Source of the DNA: an uncultured Spartobacteria bacterium
Lineage (GTDB): Bacteria > Verrucomicrobiota > Verrucomicrobiia > Chthoniobacterales > Terrimicrobiaceae
DNA: 31,644 nt
NCBI GenBank assembly: GCA_937960895.1
Contig: CALCJD010000123.1
Location: 1-31,644 of the forward strand
Reading direction: 5' to 3'
Made by a program: the position numbers and the translations under genes. The notes below the pieces were generated by a model. That model was not told the DNA's origin and made no database searches. It worked only from the letters and a program-made list of their open reading frames with translations. Below are positions 1 through 7,749 of the stretch, piece by piece (position 1 is the stretch's first letter; each line of letters opens with the position of its first letter).

Positions 1-33
1 AAAACGGCCCCCTCGGTTTCCGACCGGGCAATG
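1..33 (-). terminator. Possible terminator after the lipoprotein genes
   Basis: Read on the minus strand, a GCCCGGT arm and an ACC...GGGGC arm can pair around a short CGGAA loop with a 3-base bulge, and the segment then runs into CGTTTT at the window edge. It lies about 70 bases past the stop of the last minus-strand gene of the pckG group. The stem is imperfect and the T run is short and cut by the window edge, so this is only a candidate. Confidence 0.35.
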
Positions 34-100
34 ATCGAAAACGGTCAACTACCGATAATCCCCCCGGCGGCATCCGCGGGCGTCGCGCGACGTCCGGCCC

Positions 101-532
101 TTACAGACTGCCCATGTAACGGGCGAGGTACGTCGAGAAGCGGGCCTGTTGGTTGCGTTCCGGCGGCTGGGTCACCACGAAGATCTCCGATCCGACGACC
201 TTTTCCTCCCTGGCATTCCAGAGCAGCACACAGACGGCCGGCGTGCCCGGAGGGATTTGGGCCTCCACGGCGGCGCTCTGCTCAGGGGTGAGCCCCAGAG
301 TGCGGACGGCCAGAAGCGGCGAGGCGCTTCTCTTGAATTTGGACGTCTCCTCGGCGCTCCAGCGGCTCATCATGGCCGTGGCGCGGGTCTTCCCGAGCAA
401 AATCTGTTCCTCGGTGGCGGTCACCGTCGCGACCGCCAGGTCCGGCAGGACTTTCTTTTGGGAGGCCGTCGTTTCGCAACCCGCCGTCAGCAGAGCGGCG
501 ACCAGAAGCAGAACGAAGGAGTGGCGACTCAT
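101..532 (-). CDS. Small lipoprotein, paralogue of its upstream neighbour
   Basis: A 143-residue protein with a lipoprotein signal: charged MSRH, a hydrophobic run, then lipobox LTAGC with the lipidated cysteine at residue 19. No known catalytic motif is visible. The mature part has the same layout as the 155-residue neighbour encoded just upstream: an early LAV segment, a helical middle, an LAVRT segment, a C-V-x-W strand, a VVG strand and a C-terminal ARF-TY-x-x-Y-x-GS ending. The ATG overlaps the stop of that gene as ATGA, so the two are translationally coupled tandem duplicates. The likely place is the inner leaflet of the outer membrane, because residue +2 is Glu rather than Asp. The function is unknown. 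Confidence 0.8.
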   Translation of the reverse strand: MSRHSFVLLLVAALLTAGCETTASQKKVLPDLAVATVTATEEQILLGKTRATAMMSRWSAEETSKFKRSASPLLAVRTLGLTPEQSAAVEAQIPPGTPAVCVLLWNAREEKVVGSEIFVVTQPPERNQQARFSTYLARYMGSL

Positions 533-999
533 CAGGGAGAACCGACGTATTGGGTCATGTAGGTGTCAAAGCGGGCCGGTTCGCCCGGCGTGGGCAGCTT
601 CAGCACGGCATAACAGTTTGTGCCCACCACCTCGCGCGTCTGCGTGTCCCAGATCATCACGCAATACACCTTGCGGGGCGCGCTGCCTCCGGGAGCGCCA
701 TAGGGGCCGGACCGCTTCGCCATGTTGCGGCGGATCTGTTTCATCTGCTCGGGATTCGGATCCTCGGTGCGCACGGCCAGATAACGAATGCCCCCGTCTT
801 TCAACGCCTTCTTTTCGGCGGGGGTCAATCGGTCGAAAAACGCCGCGGCCCGTTGATCGGCAATCCGGATCTGCCGGGCGGTGGCCTGATAGGCGCCCAC
901 CGCCAGGTCATTAACCCAAGTGAGCAGCCTACCGGTCGTCATGCAGCCCGCAAGCAGCAGGACGCCGGTCAGAAGCCCGGTCCGCAACAGGGTTTTCAT
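532..999 (-). CDS. Small lipoprotein, first of a tandem pair
   Basis: A 155-residue protein starting MKTLLRTGLL with lipobox LLAGC and cysteine 19. It shares the LAV...AT..QI start, LAVRT...PEQ middle, C-V-x-W, VVG and ARFDTY...YVGS end with the following gene, and it has an extra Gly/Pro-rich insert around residues 96-106. It begins 12 bases after the stop of pckG on the same strand and overlaps the next gene by 4 bases, so the three are probably co-transcribed. No clear ribosome binding site precedes the ATG, which fits read-through from pckG. The function is unknown; nothing in the sequence ties it to gluconeogenesis beyond position. Confidence 0.8.
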   Translation of the reverse strand: MKTLLRTGLLTGVLLLAGCMTTGRLLTWVNDLAVGAYQATARQIRIADQRAAAFFDRLTPAEKKALKDGGIRYLAVRTEDPNPEQMKQIRRNMAKRSGPYGAPGGSAPRKVYCVMIWDTQTREVVGTNCYAVLKLPTPGEPARFDTYMTQYVGSP

Positions 1000-1011
1000 G
1001 GCCCCCGAAGC

Positions 1012-2850
1012 TTACAGCCTCGAGATGAGAAGTTCACGCTGGAAAATCAACTCCTTCGGCAGGCTTGAGTAGAGCTTGAAAAACAGCTCGTCCTGCATGA
1101 GCAGTTCCCTCCGCCATTCCTCGGGGTCGATGCGCTGCAGCTCGGCGAATTTTTCCGGCGTGATCTCGTTCTCCAAGCCCTCCATGTCGAGGTCCTCGTA
1201 TTGGGGCACCCAGCCGATGGAGGTTTCGAGGGCATGCGCTCCGAATCCGCAGCGCTGCACGATCCATTTGAGGACACGCATGTTGTCGCCGAAGCCGGGC
1301 CAGAGGAATTTGCCGTCGGCCCCCTTGCGGAACCAGTTCACGTGAAAGATGCGGGGCAGGTGTTTGACCTTGCCGCGCATTTCCAGCCAGTGGGCGAAGT
1401 AGTCGCCCATGTTGTATCCGCAGAAGGGCAGCATGGCCATCGGATCGCGGCGCACCTGTCCGATGGTGCCGGCGGCGGCGGCGGTCATTTCCGACCCCAT
1501 CGTCGCGCCCAGATAGACGCCGTGGATCCAGTTGAAAGCCTGGAAAATGAGGGGCATGGTCGTGGCGCGCCGTCCGCCGAAGATCATCGCACTCACCCGC
1601 ACGCCCTCGGGATTTTCCCAGTCCTTGTCGATGATCGGACAGTTCTTCGCCGGCGCGGTGAAACGGCTGTTCGGGTGGCTGGAAAGCACCGGTTTGCCGT
1701 CGGCGTCCTTCCGGCCCGGGGTCCAATCGCGGCCCTTCCAGTCGATGAGGTGGGCCGGCGGCTCGGGGGTCATTCCCTCCCACCACACATCGCCGTCGTC
1801 CGTGAGCGCCACGTTGGTGAAAATGGTGTCCTTGCGGGCCGAGTCCATCGCCATGGGGTTGCTCTCATAGGAGGTCCCCGGGGCCACTCCGAAGAAACCG
1901 GCTTCCGGGTTGATGGCATGCAGCCAGCCGTCGGGCCCGGGTTTGATCCAGGCGATGTCGTCGCCGATGCAGGTGACCTCCCAGCCCTGCTCCTTGAGCT
2001 CCTTCGGCGGGATGAGCATGGCAAAATTGGTCTTGCCGCAGGCGCTGGGAAACGCGGCCGTCACGTAGGTCTTGCTGCCGTCGGGCGCCTTCACCGCGAG
2101 GATGAGCATGTGTTCGGCCATCCAGCCCTCGTCGCGGCCCATCACCGATGCGATGCGCAGGGCGAAGCATTTTTTGCCCAGCAGGGCGTTGCCGCCGTAG
2201 CCGGAGCCGTAGCTCATGATGAGACGCTCCTCGGGGAAGTGGGTGATGTAGGTGTTTTCCGGATCGCAGGGCCAGGCGACATCCGGACGGCCGTCGAGGG
2301 GATACCCGACGGAATGGACGCATTTGACGAAGCTGTCCGGACCGGAAATGTGATCCCACACCCGGGCCCCCATGTGGGTCATGATGCGCATGCTGGCCAC
2401 GACATAGGGACTGTCGGAAATCTCGATGCCGTATTGGGAGATCGGCGAGCCGATGGGACCCATGCAGAAGGGAATCACGTAGAGCGTCCGTCCCTTCATG
2501 CAGCCCTTGAAAAGCCCCTCAAGGCGGGTCTTCATGACGCGGGGATCCTCCCAGTTGTTGGTCGGGCCGGCATCCTTCGGGGACCGCGAGCAAATGAAGG
2601 TGCGCTGCTCCACGCGGGCGACATCCCGCGGGTCGCTGCGCACCAGGAGCGAATTGGGGCGCTTTTCGGGATTGAGCCAGAGGCCGGCCCCGGAATCGAC
2701 GATGCTCTGGCGCATGAGCCGGTCTTCTTCTTCCGATCCGTCACACCAGAAAATGGCGTCCGGTCGGGTGAGGTCGGCGATGGATTTCACCCACTCGAGA
2801 ACAGCGGGATTGGCGGGACGGTTCTGCCCCAGGGAGGAGGATGTTTTCAT
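1012..2850 (-). CDS. pckG: Phosphoenolpyruvate carboxykinase (GTP)
   Basis: A 612-residue cytosolic enzyme that interconverts oxaloacetate + GTP and phosphoenolpyruvate + GDP + CO2, the entry step of gluconeogenesis and a link to the TCA cycle. The length is normal for the GTP family. Signature segments include the P-loop FPSACGKTNFAM near residues 267-278, the YGSGYGGNALLGKKCFALRIAS-type block near 214-235 (hallmark of the GTP family, not the ATP family), and NWFRKGADGKFLWPGFGDN near the C-terminus. The start at 2850 (MKTSSSLG) is chosen because the reading frame stays open upstream to 3861, but that extension lies antisense to the rhomboid-like gene and has no family similarity. Making PEP from TCA intermediates fits growth on pyruvate-yielding substrates such as KDPG cleavage products. 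Confidence 0.97.
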   Translation of the reverse strand: MKTSSSLGQNRPANPAVLEWVKSIADLTRPDAIFWCDGSEEEDRLMRQSIVDSGAGLWLNPEKRPNSLLVRSDPRDVARVEQRTFICSRSPKDAGPTNNWEDPRVMKTRLEGLFKGCMKGRTLYVIPFCMGPIGSPISQYGIEISDSPYVVASMRIMTHMGARVWDHISGPDSFVKCVHSVGYPLDGRPDVAWPCDPENTYITHFPEERLIMSYGSGYGGNALLGKKCFALRIASVMGRDEGWMAEHMLILAVKAPDGSKTYVTAAFPSACGKTNFAMLIPPKELKEQGWEVTCIGDDIAWIKPGPDGWLHAINPEAGFFGVAPGTSYESNPMAMDSARKDTIFTNVALTDDGDVWWEGMTPEPPAHLIDWKGRDWTPGRKDADGKPVLSSHPNSRFTAPAKNCPIIDKDWENPEGVRVSAMIFGGRRATTMPLIFQAFNWIHGVYLGATMGSEMTAAAAGTIGQVRRDPMAMLPFCGYNMGDYFAHWLEMRGKVKHLPRIFHVNWFRKGADGKFLWPGFGDNMRVLKWIVQRCGFGAHALETSIGWVPQYEDLDMEGLENEITPEKFAELQRIDPEEWRRELLMQDELFFKLYSSLPKELIFQRELLISRL

Positions 2851-2893
2851 GAAAATTCCGATTCGGGTTGGTTGGAGAATGTCCCCCTTTCTA

Positions 2894-2918
2894 GCAGGGC
2901 CATTGCCGGCAGGGCCAT
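2894..2918. promoter_or_regulatory. Perfect 10-bp direct repeat in the pckG / rhomboid divergent region
   Basis: GCAGGGCCAT occurs at 2894-2903 and again at 2909-2918, a 15-base period, inside the 147-base region between the divergent starts of pckG and the rhomboid-like gene. Tandem sites with this spacing resemble a repeated operator. The bound protein is unknown. The repeat lies about 45-70 bases upstream of the pckG start. Confidence 0.45.
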
Positions 2919-2952
2919 GCAAAAAGCGCAATTCGCCGCGCCGAATCTTTCC

Positions 2953-2980
2953 TTGTTTCGGCGCCATCCCGGAGTACAGT
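2953..2980 (+). promoter_or_regulatory. Possible promoter for the rhomboid-DUF2270-mazG operon
   Basis: TTGTTT at 2953-2958 and TACAGT at 2975-2980, spaced by 16 bases, resemble a vegetative -35/-10 pair. The -10 is 4/6 to TATAAT and the -35 only 3/6. A transcript would start about 10 bases before the ATG at 2998, leaving room for the weak AAAGG ribosome binding site seen at 2991-2995. Confidence 0.35.
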
Positions 2981-2997
2981 AGAAAAAGGTAAAGGCG

Positions 2998-3864
2998 ATG
3001 TTCTCCGAACGTTATGAGCACAACGGGCCGATCACGTGGATGGGCCGCGTTCCCGTTTATCTCGCCACCGTTCTGGCCGCGGTGCAGTTCGTTTCCATGG
3101 TGGTCACCGCCCTTCTGCTCGGAGTCATCAAGAGCGGCGGAACCGGCAGTGTCGGCGCGGCCGCCCTTTACAATGCGCTCATCTTTGAATCGGGCGCGGT
3201 TTTCGCCTGGGAACTCTGGCGATTCGTCACCTACGCGTTTGTCAATCCGCCGGACTTCTTTTTTGTCTTCCAGCTGTTTTTCTTTGCGTGGTTCGGATCG
3301 GAGGTTGAAAAATTTCTCGGGCGGAAGGGTTTTGCGATCCTCTGCATCCTGCTCCTTCTGGCGACGCCGGCCCTGCTGACCGCGCTGGCCTTGCTGGACA
3401 TTCCGAGCATCTATGTCGGCGCCGGTCTGATCAATCTGGCGGTGTTTCTTTCGTTCTGCATGATCTACCCGCGGGCGCAGATCTTCTGGGGTCTCGAGGC
3501 CCGCTGGCTGGGATTGATCCTCGCGGTCGTGAATTCCCTCATCCTCATCGCGCAGAGCCCGTGGTCGCACCTGGCGGCGCTGTGGTGGGGCATTGCGGTG
3601 GCGGCGCTTTGGCTGCGTTTTGAAGGCGTGGACAATGTGCGGTTCCCCTCGGTGGGCGACTACTTCCGCCGCAAGCACTCCGAGCGCAAACTCCGGGCGG
3701 TGCCGGGCGCGAAAAAGCTTCCCGAGGCCGAGACAGTCCACGATTCCATCGATCCGATCCTGGAAAAAATCGCCCGGCAGGGCATCGGCAGCCTGTCGCG
3801 CAGCGAGAGGGAGAAGCTGGAGCGGGCCCGGGCCGCCCTGCTGGAGAAGGAGCGCGGACATTGA
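2998..3864 (+). CDS. Rhomboid-like membrane protein lacking the catalytic serine
   Basis: A 288-residue polytopic protein with about six hydrophobic segments between residues 20 and 207, then a charged cytoplasmic tail. WELWRFVTYAF (71-81) matches the family W-R-x-x-T-x-x-F motif, and SHLAALWWG (190-198) matches the last-helix histidine motif (His191). The segment that should carry the G-x-S-G nucleophile reads YVGAGLINLA (139-148), with no serine there, so proteolysis is unlikely and it is best called a pseudoprotease. The tail DPILEKIARQGIGSLSRSE (252-270) resembles the short C-terminal module often found on Verrucomicrobia/Bacteroidota rhomboids. Its last bases overlap the TTG start of the next gene, so it heads a coupled operon. 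Confidence 0.85.
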   Translation: MFSERYEHNGPITWMGRVPVYLATVLAAVQFVSMVVTALLLGVIKSGGTGSVGAAALYNALIFESGAVFAWELWRFVTYAFVNPPDFFFVFQLFFFAWFGSEVEKFLGRKGFAILCILLLLATPALLTALALLDIPSIYVGAGLINLAVFLSFCMIYPRAQIFWGLEARWLGLILAVVNSLILIAQSPWSHLAALWWGIAVAALWLRFEGVDNVRFPSVGDYFRRKHSERKLRAVPGAKKLPEAETVHDSIDPILEKIARQGIGSLSRSEREKLERARAALLEKERGH

Positions 3865-4583
3865 GCTCCGAGCCTCCTCCTGACACGCCGCGTCACGATT
3901 CCTCGGGCATGCCGCTGCCGAGCCTGACGGATTCGTGTTACGTCAACACGATGGTCCATTTTTACCGCGGCGAGCTGGGCCGCATCATGGTCTGGCGGCA
4001 GCGCCTGGACGTGACGACCACGTGGGCCATCACCGCCACGACCTCGATCATCACCGTCGCCTTTTCGTTTCAGAACATTCCGCACATCGTCTTTTTCTTC
4101 AATCTGGCCTTCGTGTGGATGCTGCTGTGGATCGAGGCGCGCCGGTATCGGTTTTACGACGCCTTTCGCGGACGGGTGCGCATGCTGGAGTCCCATTTTC
4201 TTGTGCCCATGATCTCGCAGAGCCGGAACCTGCTCGACGGCGAATGGCGCCGTCTGGTCTGTGAGGATCTCATTCTCCCCTCCTTCAAAATCAGCAAACT
4301 CGAGGCCGTGGCCCGCCGGCTGAAACGCAACTACGTCTTCATTTTCACCATCATCATGGTGGCCTGGACCCTCAAAATCTTCCTGCATGCCGACGCGCCC
4401 ATCGCCTCCTTCGCCGACTTTTACGAGGCCCTGGCCGTCGATGCCCTGCCCTCCTGGTTTGCCTGCCTCGTCTATTTCGGCACGGTCTTCATTGTCATCG
4501 GTCTCATGATTTACGTCTCCCGCAAGACCTCCGAGGAGGTCAGTGAATTCAGCCCGAGCAACAGCTCCCTCTGGCGCATATGA
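3861..4583 (+). CDS. DUF2270 family membrane protein
   Basis: A 240-residue protein with the DUF2270 pattern: FYRGELGRIMVWRQRLD at about 34-50, two hydrophobic stretches (about 52-92), the IEARRYRFYDAFRGRVRMLE segment, and two further membrane segments at about 155-173 and 198-222. Four membrane segments are expected, with the conserved basic linker in the cytoplasm. The molecular role of the family is unknown. The start is taken as TTG at 3861, which overlaps the preceding stop as TTGA; an in-frame ATG at 3909 (MPLPSLTD) is a reasonable alternative that would leave the conserved core intact. The stop overlaps the mazG start as ATGA. Confidence 0.85.
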   Translation: MSSEPPPDTPRHDSSGMPLPSLTDSCYVNTMVHFYRGELGRIMVWRQRLDVTTTWAITATTSIITVAFSFQNIPHIVFFFNLAFVWMLLWIEARRYRFYDAFRGRVRMLESHFLVPMISQSRNLLDGEWRRLVCEDLILPSFKISKLEAVARRLKRNYVFIFTIIMVAWTLKIFLHADAPIASFADFYEALAVDALPSWFACLVYFGTVFIVIGLMIYVSRKTSEEVSEFSPSNSSLWRI

Positions 4584-5350
4584 GCGACGTTTCCCGGCTG
4601 AGAGAAATTGTGGCCCGGCTGCGCGCGCCGGACGGATGTCCCTGGGACCGCGAACAGACGCACGAGAGTCTGCGCGCGGCCCTCGTCGAGGAATGCTACG
4701 AGGCCGTCGAGGCGATCGAAAAAGCCGACGACGCCAATCTGCGCGAAGAACTGGGGGATCTTTTGCTTCATGTCGTCATGCACGCCCACATGGCGGGCGA
4801 GCGCCAGGCGTTTTCCTTCGAGGAGGTCGTGGAGGGCATCTGCGAAAAACTCATCCGCCGCCATCCCCATGTGTTCGGCGATGCCTCGGCCGGGGACTCG
4901 AAGGAGGTGCTGCGCCAGTGGGAACAGATCAAGCGGGCCGAGAAGGGGGAACGCGCGTCCATCATGGACGGGCTGCCCGCCGGACTGCCCGCCCTGCTGC
5001 GCGCGCAGAACGCCCAGAAAAAGGCGGCCCGCGTCGGATTCGACTGGGACGACGCCGGCGGCGTGCTGGCCAAGCTCGAGGAGGAGATTGCGGAACTGAA
5101 GGACGCCATTGCCTCGGGCGACGCCCGTCACACCGAGGAGGAGATCGGCGATCTGTTTTTCACCATGGTCAATCTGGCCCGCAAGCTGCAGGTGGACGGG
5201 GAGACCGCGCTGGCGGGGGCGACGCGGAAATTCATCGCGCGTTTTCGCGAGATCGAGGCCGCCGTCACGGCCCGCGGCGGCCGGATCGAGGAAACCTCGC
5301 CGGACGAACTGAACGCCCTTTGGGACGAAGCCAAGCGCAACGGACATTGA
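4580..5350 (+). CDS. mazG: Nucleoside triphosphate pyrophosphohydrolase MazG
   Basis: A 256-residue two-domain enzyme that hydrolyses (d)NTPs to the monophosphate and pyrophosphate, cleaning the nucleotide pool. The first MazG domain carries CPWDREQTHESL and LVEECYEAVEAI with the metal-binding E-E-x-x-E, followed by EELGDLLLHVVMHA. The second domain repeats the theme with KLEEEIAELKDAI and EEIGDLFFTMVNLAR. It ends in the family tail SPDELNALWDEAK. The length matches the E. coli type (about 260). Start and stop both overlap neighbours (ATGA with DUF2270, TTGA with the glycosyltransferase-like gene), giving strict translational coupling. Confidence 0.96.
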   Translation: MSDVSRLREIVARLRAPDGCPWDREQTHESLRAALVEECYEAVEAIEKADDANLREELGDLLLHVVMHAHMAGERQAFSFEEVVEGICEKLIRRHPHVFGDASAGDSKEVLRQWEQIKRAEKGERASIMDGLPAGLPALLRAQNAQKKAARVGFDWDDAGGVLAKLEEEIAELKDAIASGDARHTEEEIGDLFFTMVNLARKLQVDGETALAGATRKFIARFREIEAAVTARGGRIEETSPDELNALWDEAKRNGH

Positions 5351-6321
5351 GCCCCTTCGCCGTTCTCAATCCCGGAGGCCGCGATCCGGCCCGGACGTTT
5401 CCCGAAGGCGCGGGATCCCCGCAGGATCCCGGGCATCCGCCGGTCAACTACCACGCCTACGCCGCCTGTTGCCGCGGGGGATTTTACCGGAAGGTGTCCG
5501 AAATCCCGGACGAAACCCGTGCGGTTTTGCTGCTGTTGCGGCGCAACGGTCTGGGGGAGGCACTCAGGGCCCTTCGCCATCTCAGGCAAAGCGGACGCCG
5601 GGTCTTTTTGTCCTGGAAGGAATCGGGGCTTCACCAGGTGGCCGAGGCTCTGGCGGACGCCGGACGGCACGACCTTTTTCGCGTCCTTTGCCGCGAAGCC
5701 GACGGGTTCCTTTCCAGCACGCCCGACCTGGTTCCGCTCTACCGGGCGGCGGGCTGCAAAACGGGAGCCTTCCTTCCGACGCCCTATCCGGTGGACGTCG
5801 AGGCCTGGGATTTTTCGCGTCCCCCCGAAGAGCGGAGGGGCATCTTCATCGGGACGCGTGAATTTTCCGTGCCCTCGCGGAACCATTTGCTCGCCGTTTC
5901 CATCGCCTGCACGCTCGGACCGGTCACGGTCATCAACACCGACGGCCGGGCCGGCGAGCGCCTGCTGCGCAGCATTTCCCGGGAAATCCGCATTTTCAAC
6001 GGCCCCCTGCCCTATCCCGAATACCTGCGCCTGATGGCCTCGCATCGTCTCGTGTTCCAACTGGACCGCAGCGCCGTGCCCGGCCAGGTGGCGGGCGACG
6101 CCCTGCTGGCCCGCGTGCCCTGTGTCGGCGGCGACGGCGCGGTGGATCGGCTCGCGTTTGAACCCCTCTCCGGCCCGCAGGTCGACGCCGCGGCCCGCGC
6201 GCAGGAACTGCTCTCCGACGACCAGGCCTATCGGCGTGAGATCGAACGGAGTCAGCACGCCGCGTTGGAACGGCTGAGTTTCGGCGTGGTGGCCGGACAG
6301 ATCGCCGAATTCATCGGGTAA
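5347..6321 (+). CDS. Glycosyltransferase-like protein (GT-B type)
   Basis: A 324-residue protein. The reading frame is open back to 4543, but everything before 5347 is antiphase to mazG; the TTG at 5347 overlaps the mazG stop as TTGA, the same junction used by the DUF2270 gene. The N-terminal half contains alternating hydrophobic strands (RAVLLLLRR, RRVFLSWKE). FLSSTPDLVPLYRAAGCKT near 122-140 resembles the GT4 linker where an acceptor-domain marker is followed by a tyrosine-rich helix. The C-terminal half begins RRGIFIGTREFS and ends with a helical cap over a GGDGAVDRL segment, resembling the nucleotide-sugar binding half of GT-B enzymes. No family-specific catalytic motif could be pinned down, so donor and acceptor are unknown. 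It is last in the operon and probably cytoplasmic. Confidence 0.65.
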   Translation: MSPFAVLNPGGRDPARTFPEGAGSPQDPGHPPVNYHAYAACCRGGFYRKVSEIPDETRAVLLLLRRNGLGEALRALRHLRQSGRRVFLSWKESGLHQVAEALADAGRHDLFRVLCREADGFLSSTPDLVPLYRAAGCKTGAFLPTPYPVDVEAWDFSRPPEERRGIFIGTREFSVPSRNHLLAVSIACTLGPVTVINTDGRAGERLLRSISREIRIFNGPLPYPEYLRLMASHRLVFQLDRSAVPGQVAGDALLARVPCVGGDGAVDRLAFEPLSGPQVDAAARAQELLSDDQAYRREIERSQHAALERLSFGVVAGQIAEFIG

Positions 6322-6369
6322 AACGGCGCCCCGGCCGCATCACGGGCCCGGTGCCGCTTCCTCCCTCGG

Positions 6370-6390
6370 ACCCCCCGGCTCCCCGGGGGT
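6370..6390. terminator. Hairpin between convergent genes
   Basis: The arms ACCCCCCGG and CCGGGGGT pair around a CTCC loop with one bulged C, in the 80-base space between the glycosyltransferase-like stop and the argD stop. It could slow transcription from both sides. There is no T run on either strand, so it is not a classical intrinsic terminator. Confidence 0.4.
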
Positions 6391-6401
6391 GCGCGAAGAC
6401 G

Positions 6402-7580
6402 TTACAAAACGCGTCCGATCCGCGCGACGGCTTCGTCGATTTCCGCCGGAGTGACATTGAGCGGAGGCAGCAGCCGCACCACCCGCTCGCCGGCCGGAAT
6501 GGTGAGCAGTCCCTCCGCCATGAGAGCCTTGACGACATCGAGGGCCTTGAGGTCCCCGGCCAGGTCGATGCCGATCATGAGACCGACGGCCCGCACCTCG
6601 CGAATCTTCGGGCTCCGGAGGCCCAACAGGCCGTCGCGGAGCTGCGTCCCGAGCCGGGCCGCCCCCTCGATCAGGCGGTCGCGATCAATAATCTCGAGCA
6701 CCCTGAGCGCGGCGGCGCACGACACCGGATTTCCCCCGTAGGTGGTGCCATGGGTGCCCGGTCCCAGCAGGTCCGAGAGTCCCCGCGAGGACGAGGCCCA
6801 GAACGCTCCGAGCGGAAAACCGTTGGCAATGCCCTTGGCCCAGCTGACGCCATCGGGAACCACTTCGGGCGCGAGACTCTTCCATCCGCACCAGTTTCCG
6901 GTCCGGCCGAGTCCGCATTGGATTTCGTCGAAAAGCAACAGCAGATTGTGGGCATCACACAGCTCCCGCAGGCCCCGGAGGAATTCCCCGCTGGCGATAT
7001 GGATGCCGCCTTCGCCCTGCACGGGCTCGACGAGGATGGCGGCGGTTTTCGGCCCAATGGCCGCACGCACCGCATCAAGATCGCCGTGGGGCAGGTGGAC
7101 AAATCCCTCGAGGAGGGGCGCAAACCCCTTCTTCACCTTCTCCTGACCCGTCGCCGAGATGCCCGCCATGGTGCGACCGTGGAAGGAATTCTGGAAGGTC
7201 AGGATTTCGTAACGCCCGGTCCCGCTGCCGAACTTCCTGGTGAGTTTGATCAGGCCCTCGTTGGCCTCGGCGCCGCTGTTGCAAAAAAACACCTTCCCCG
7301 GACCCGCAATTTCCACGAGCCGTCTGGCGAGCAGGGCCTGCGGTTCGGTGCGGTAGAGATTCGACGTGTGCACCAGTGTGGACGCCTGGCGCGTGACCGC
7401 CTCCGTCACCTCCGGATGCGCGTGCCCCAGCGAGCACACCGCAATGCCGGCGCCGAAATCGAGGTATTCGCGGCCCGCAAAATCCCAAACACGCGCGCCC
7501 TGTCCCCGGGCGATGTCCAGATCAAACCGACCGTAAGTCGGCATCACATAATCCGCGTAGAGAGAAGAGAGAGCGCTCAT
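6402..7580 (-). CDS. argD: Acetylornithine/succinylornithine-type aminotransferase
   Basis: A 392-residue class III PLP aminotransferase, expected to transaminate N-acetylglutamate semialdehyde in arginine synthesis (the same fold also serves succinyl-DAP and GABA). Typical blocks are FGAGIAVCSLGHAHPEV, FFCNSGAEANEGLIK (phosphate-binding loop), LVEPVQGEGGI, LLLFDEIQCGLGRTG with the PLP-contacting Asp, and SWAKGIANGFPLGAF with the Schiff-base lysine. The start is placed at 7580 (MSALSSLYADYVMP), where family similarity begins. The frame runs 17 codons further up to 7631, but those residues look unrelated. It lies after the terminator of the uronate operon and so is likely transcribed on its own. 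Class III enzymes are hard to assign by substrate, so the ArgD call is probable rather than certain. Confidence 0.87.
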   Translation of the reverse strand: MSALSSLYADYVMPTYGRFDLDIARGQGARVWDFAGREYLDFGAGIAVCSLGHAHPEVTEAVTRQASTLVHTSNLYRTEPQALLARRLVEIAGPGKVFFCNSGAEANEGLIKLTRKFGSGTGRYEILTFQNSFHGRTMAGISATGQEKVKKGFAPLLEGFVHLPHGDLDAVRAAIGPKTAAILVEPVQGEGGIHIASGEFLRGLRELCDAHNLLLLFDEIQCGLGRTGNWCGWKSLAPEVVPDGVSWAKGIANGFPLGAFWASSSRGLSDLLGPGTHGTTYGGNPVSCAAALRVLEIIDRDRLIEGAARLGTQLRDGLLGLRSPKIREVRAVGLMIGIDLAGDLKALDVVKALMAEGLLTIPAGERVVRLLPPLNVTPAEIDEAVARIGRVL

Positions 7581-7612
7581 GGAAAACCCGGAGAAAACAC
7601 CGCGGCAGGCGG

Positions 7613-7618
7613 ATTGTA
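7613..7618 (-). promoter_or_regulatory. Possible -10 box for argD
   Basis: On the minus strand TACAAT (5/6 to TATAAT) follows a run of Ts, about 33 bases upstream of the argD start. No good -35 is present at the right distance. It sits downstream of the strong terminator of the preceding operon, where a new promoter would be needed. Confidence 0.35.
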
Positions 7619-7661
7619 AAAAACATTTCACCGCCGGACCGGCCTCTTTTTGGGGCTCGAG

Positions 7662-7704
7662 AAAAACAAAGGCCCCGCGCGGCCACAGCGGCCCGCGGAG
7701 CCTT
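7662..7704 (-). terminator. Intrinsic terminator of the uronate operon
   Basis: On the minus strand a long GC-rich stem forms from AAGGC, CCGCG and GCC pairing with GGC, CGCGG and GCCTT (two single-base bulges), closed by a small GCTGT-type loop and followed directly by TTTGTTTTT. It lies 46 bases after the kdgK stop. This is the clearest intrinsic terminator in the window, and it separates the six-gene operon from argD. Confidence 0.88.
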
Positions 7705-7749
7705 CGGAAACCCGTCCGGCGGGGATCGCCGGGCGTGTCTGTTGATGTT

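Noticed and set aside
2851..3861. Upstream extension of the pckG frame by 337 codons
   Set aside because: The extension lies antisense to the rhomboid-like gene, shows no similarity to PEP carboxykinase and would make the protein far longer than the family.
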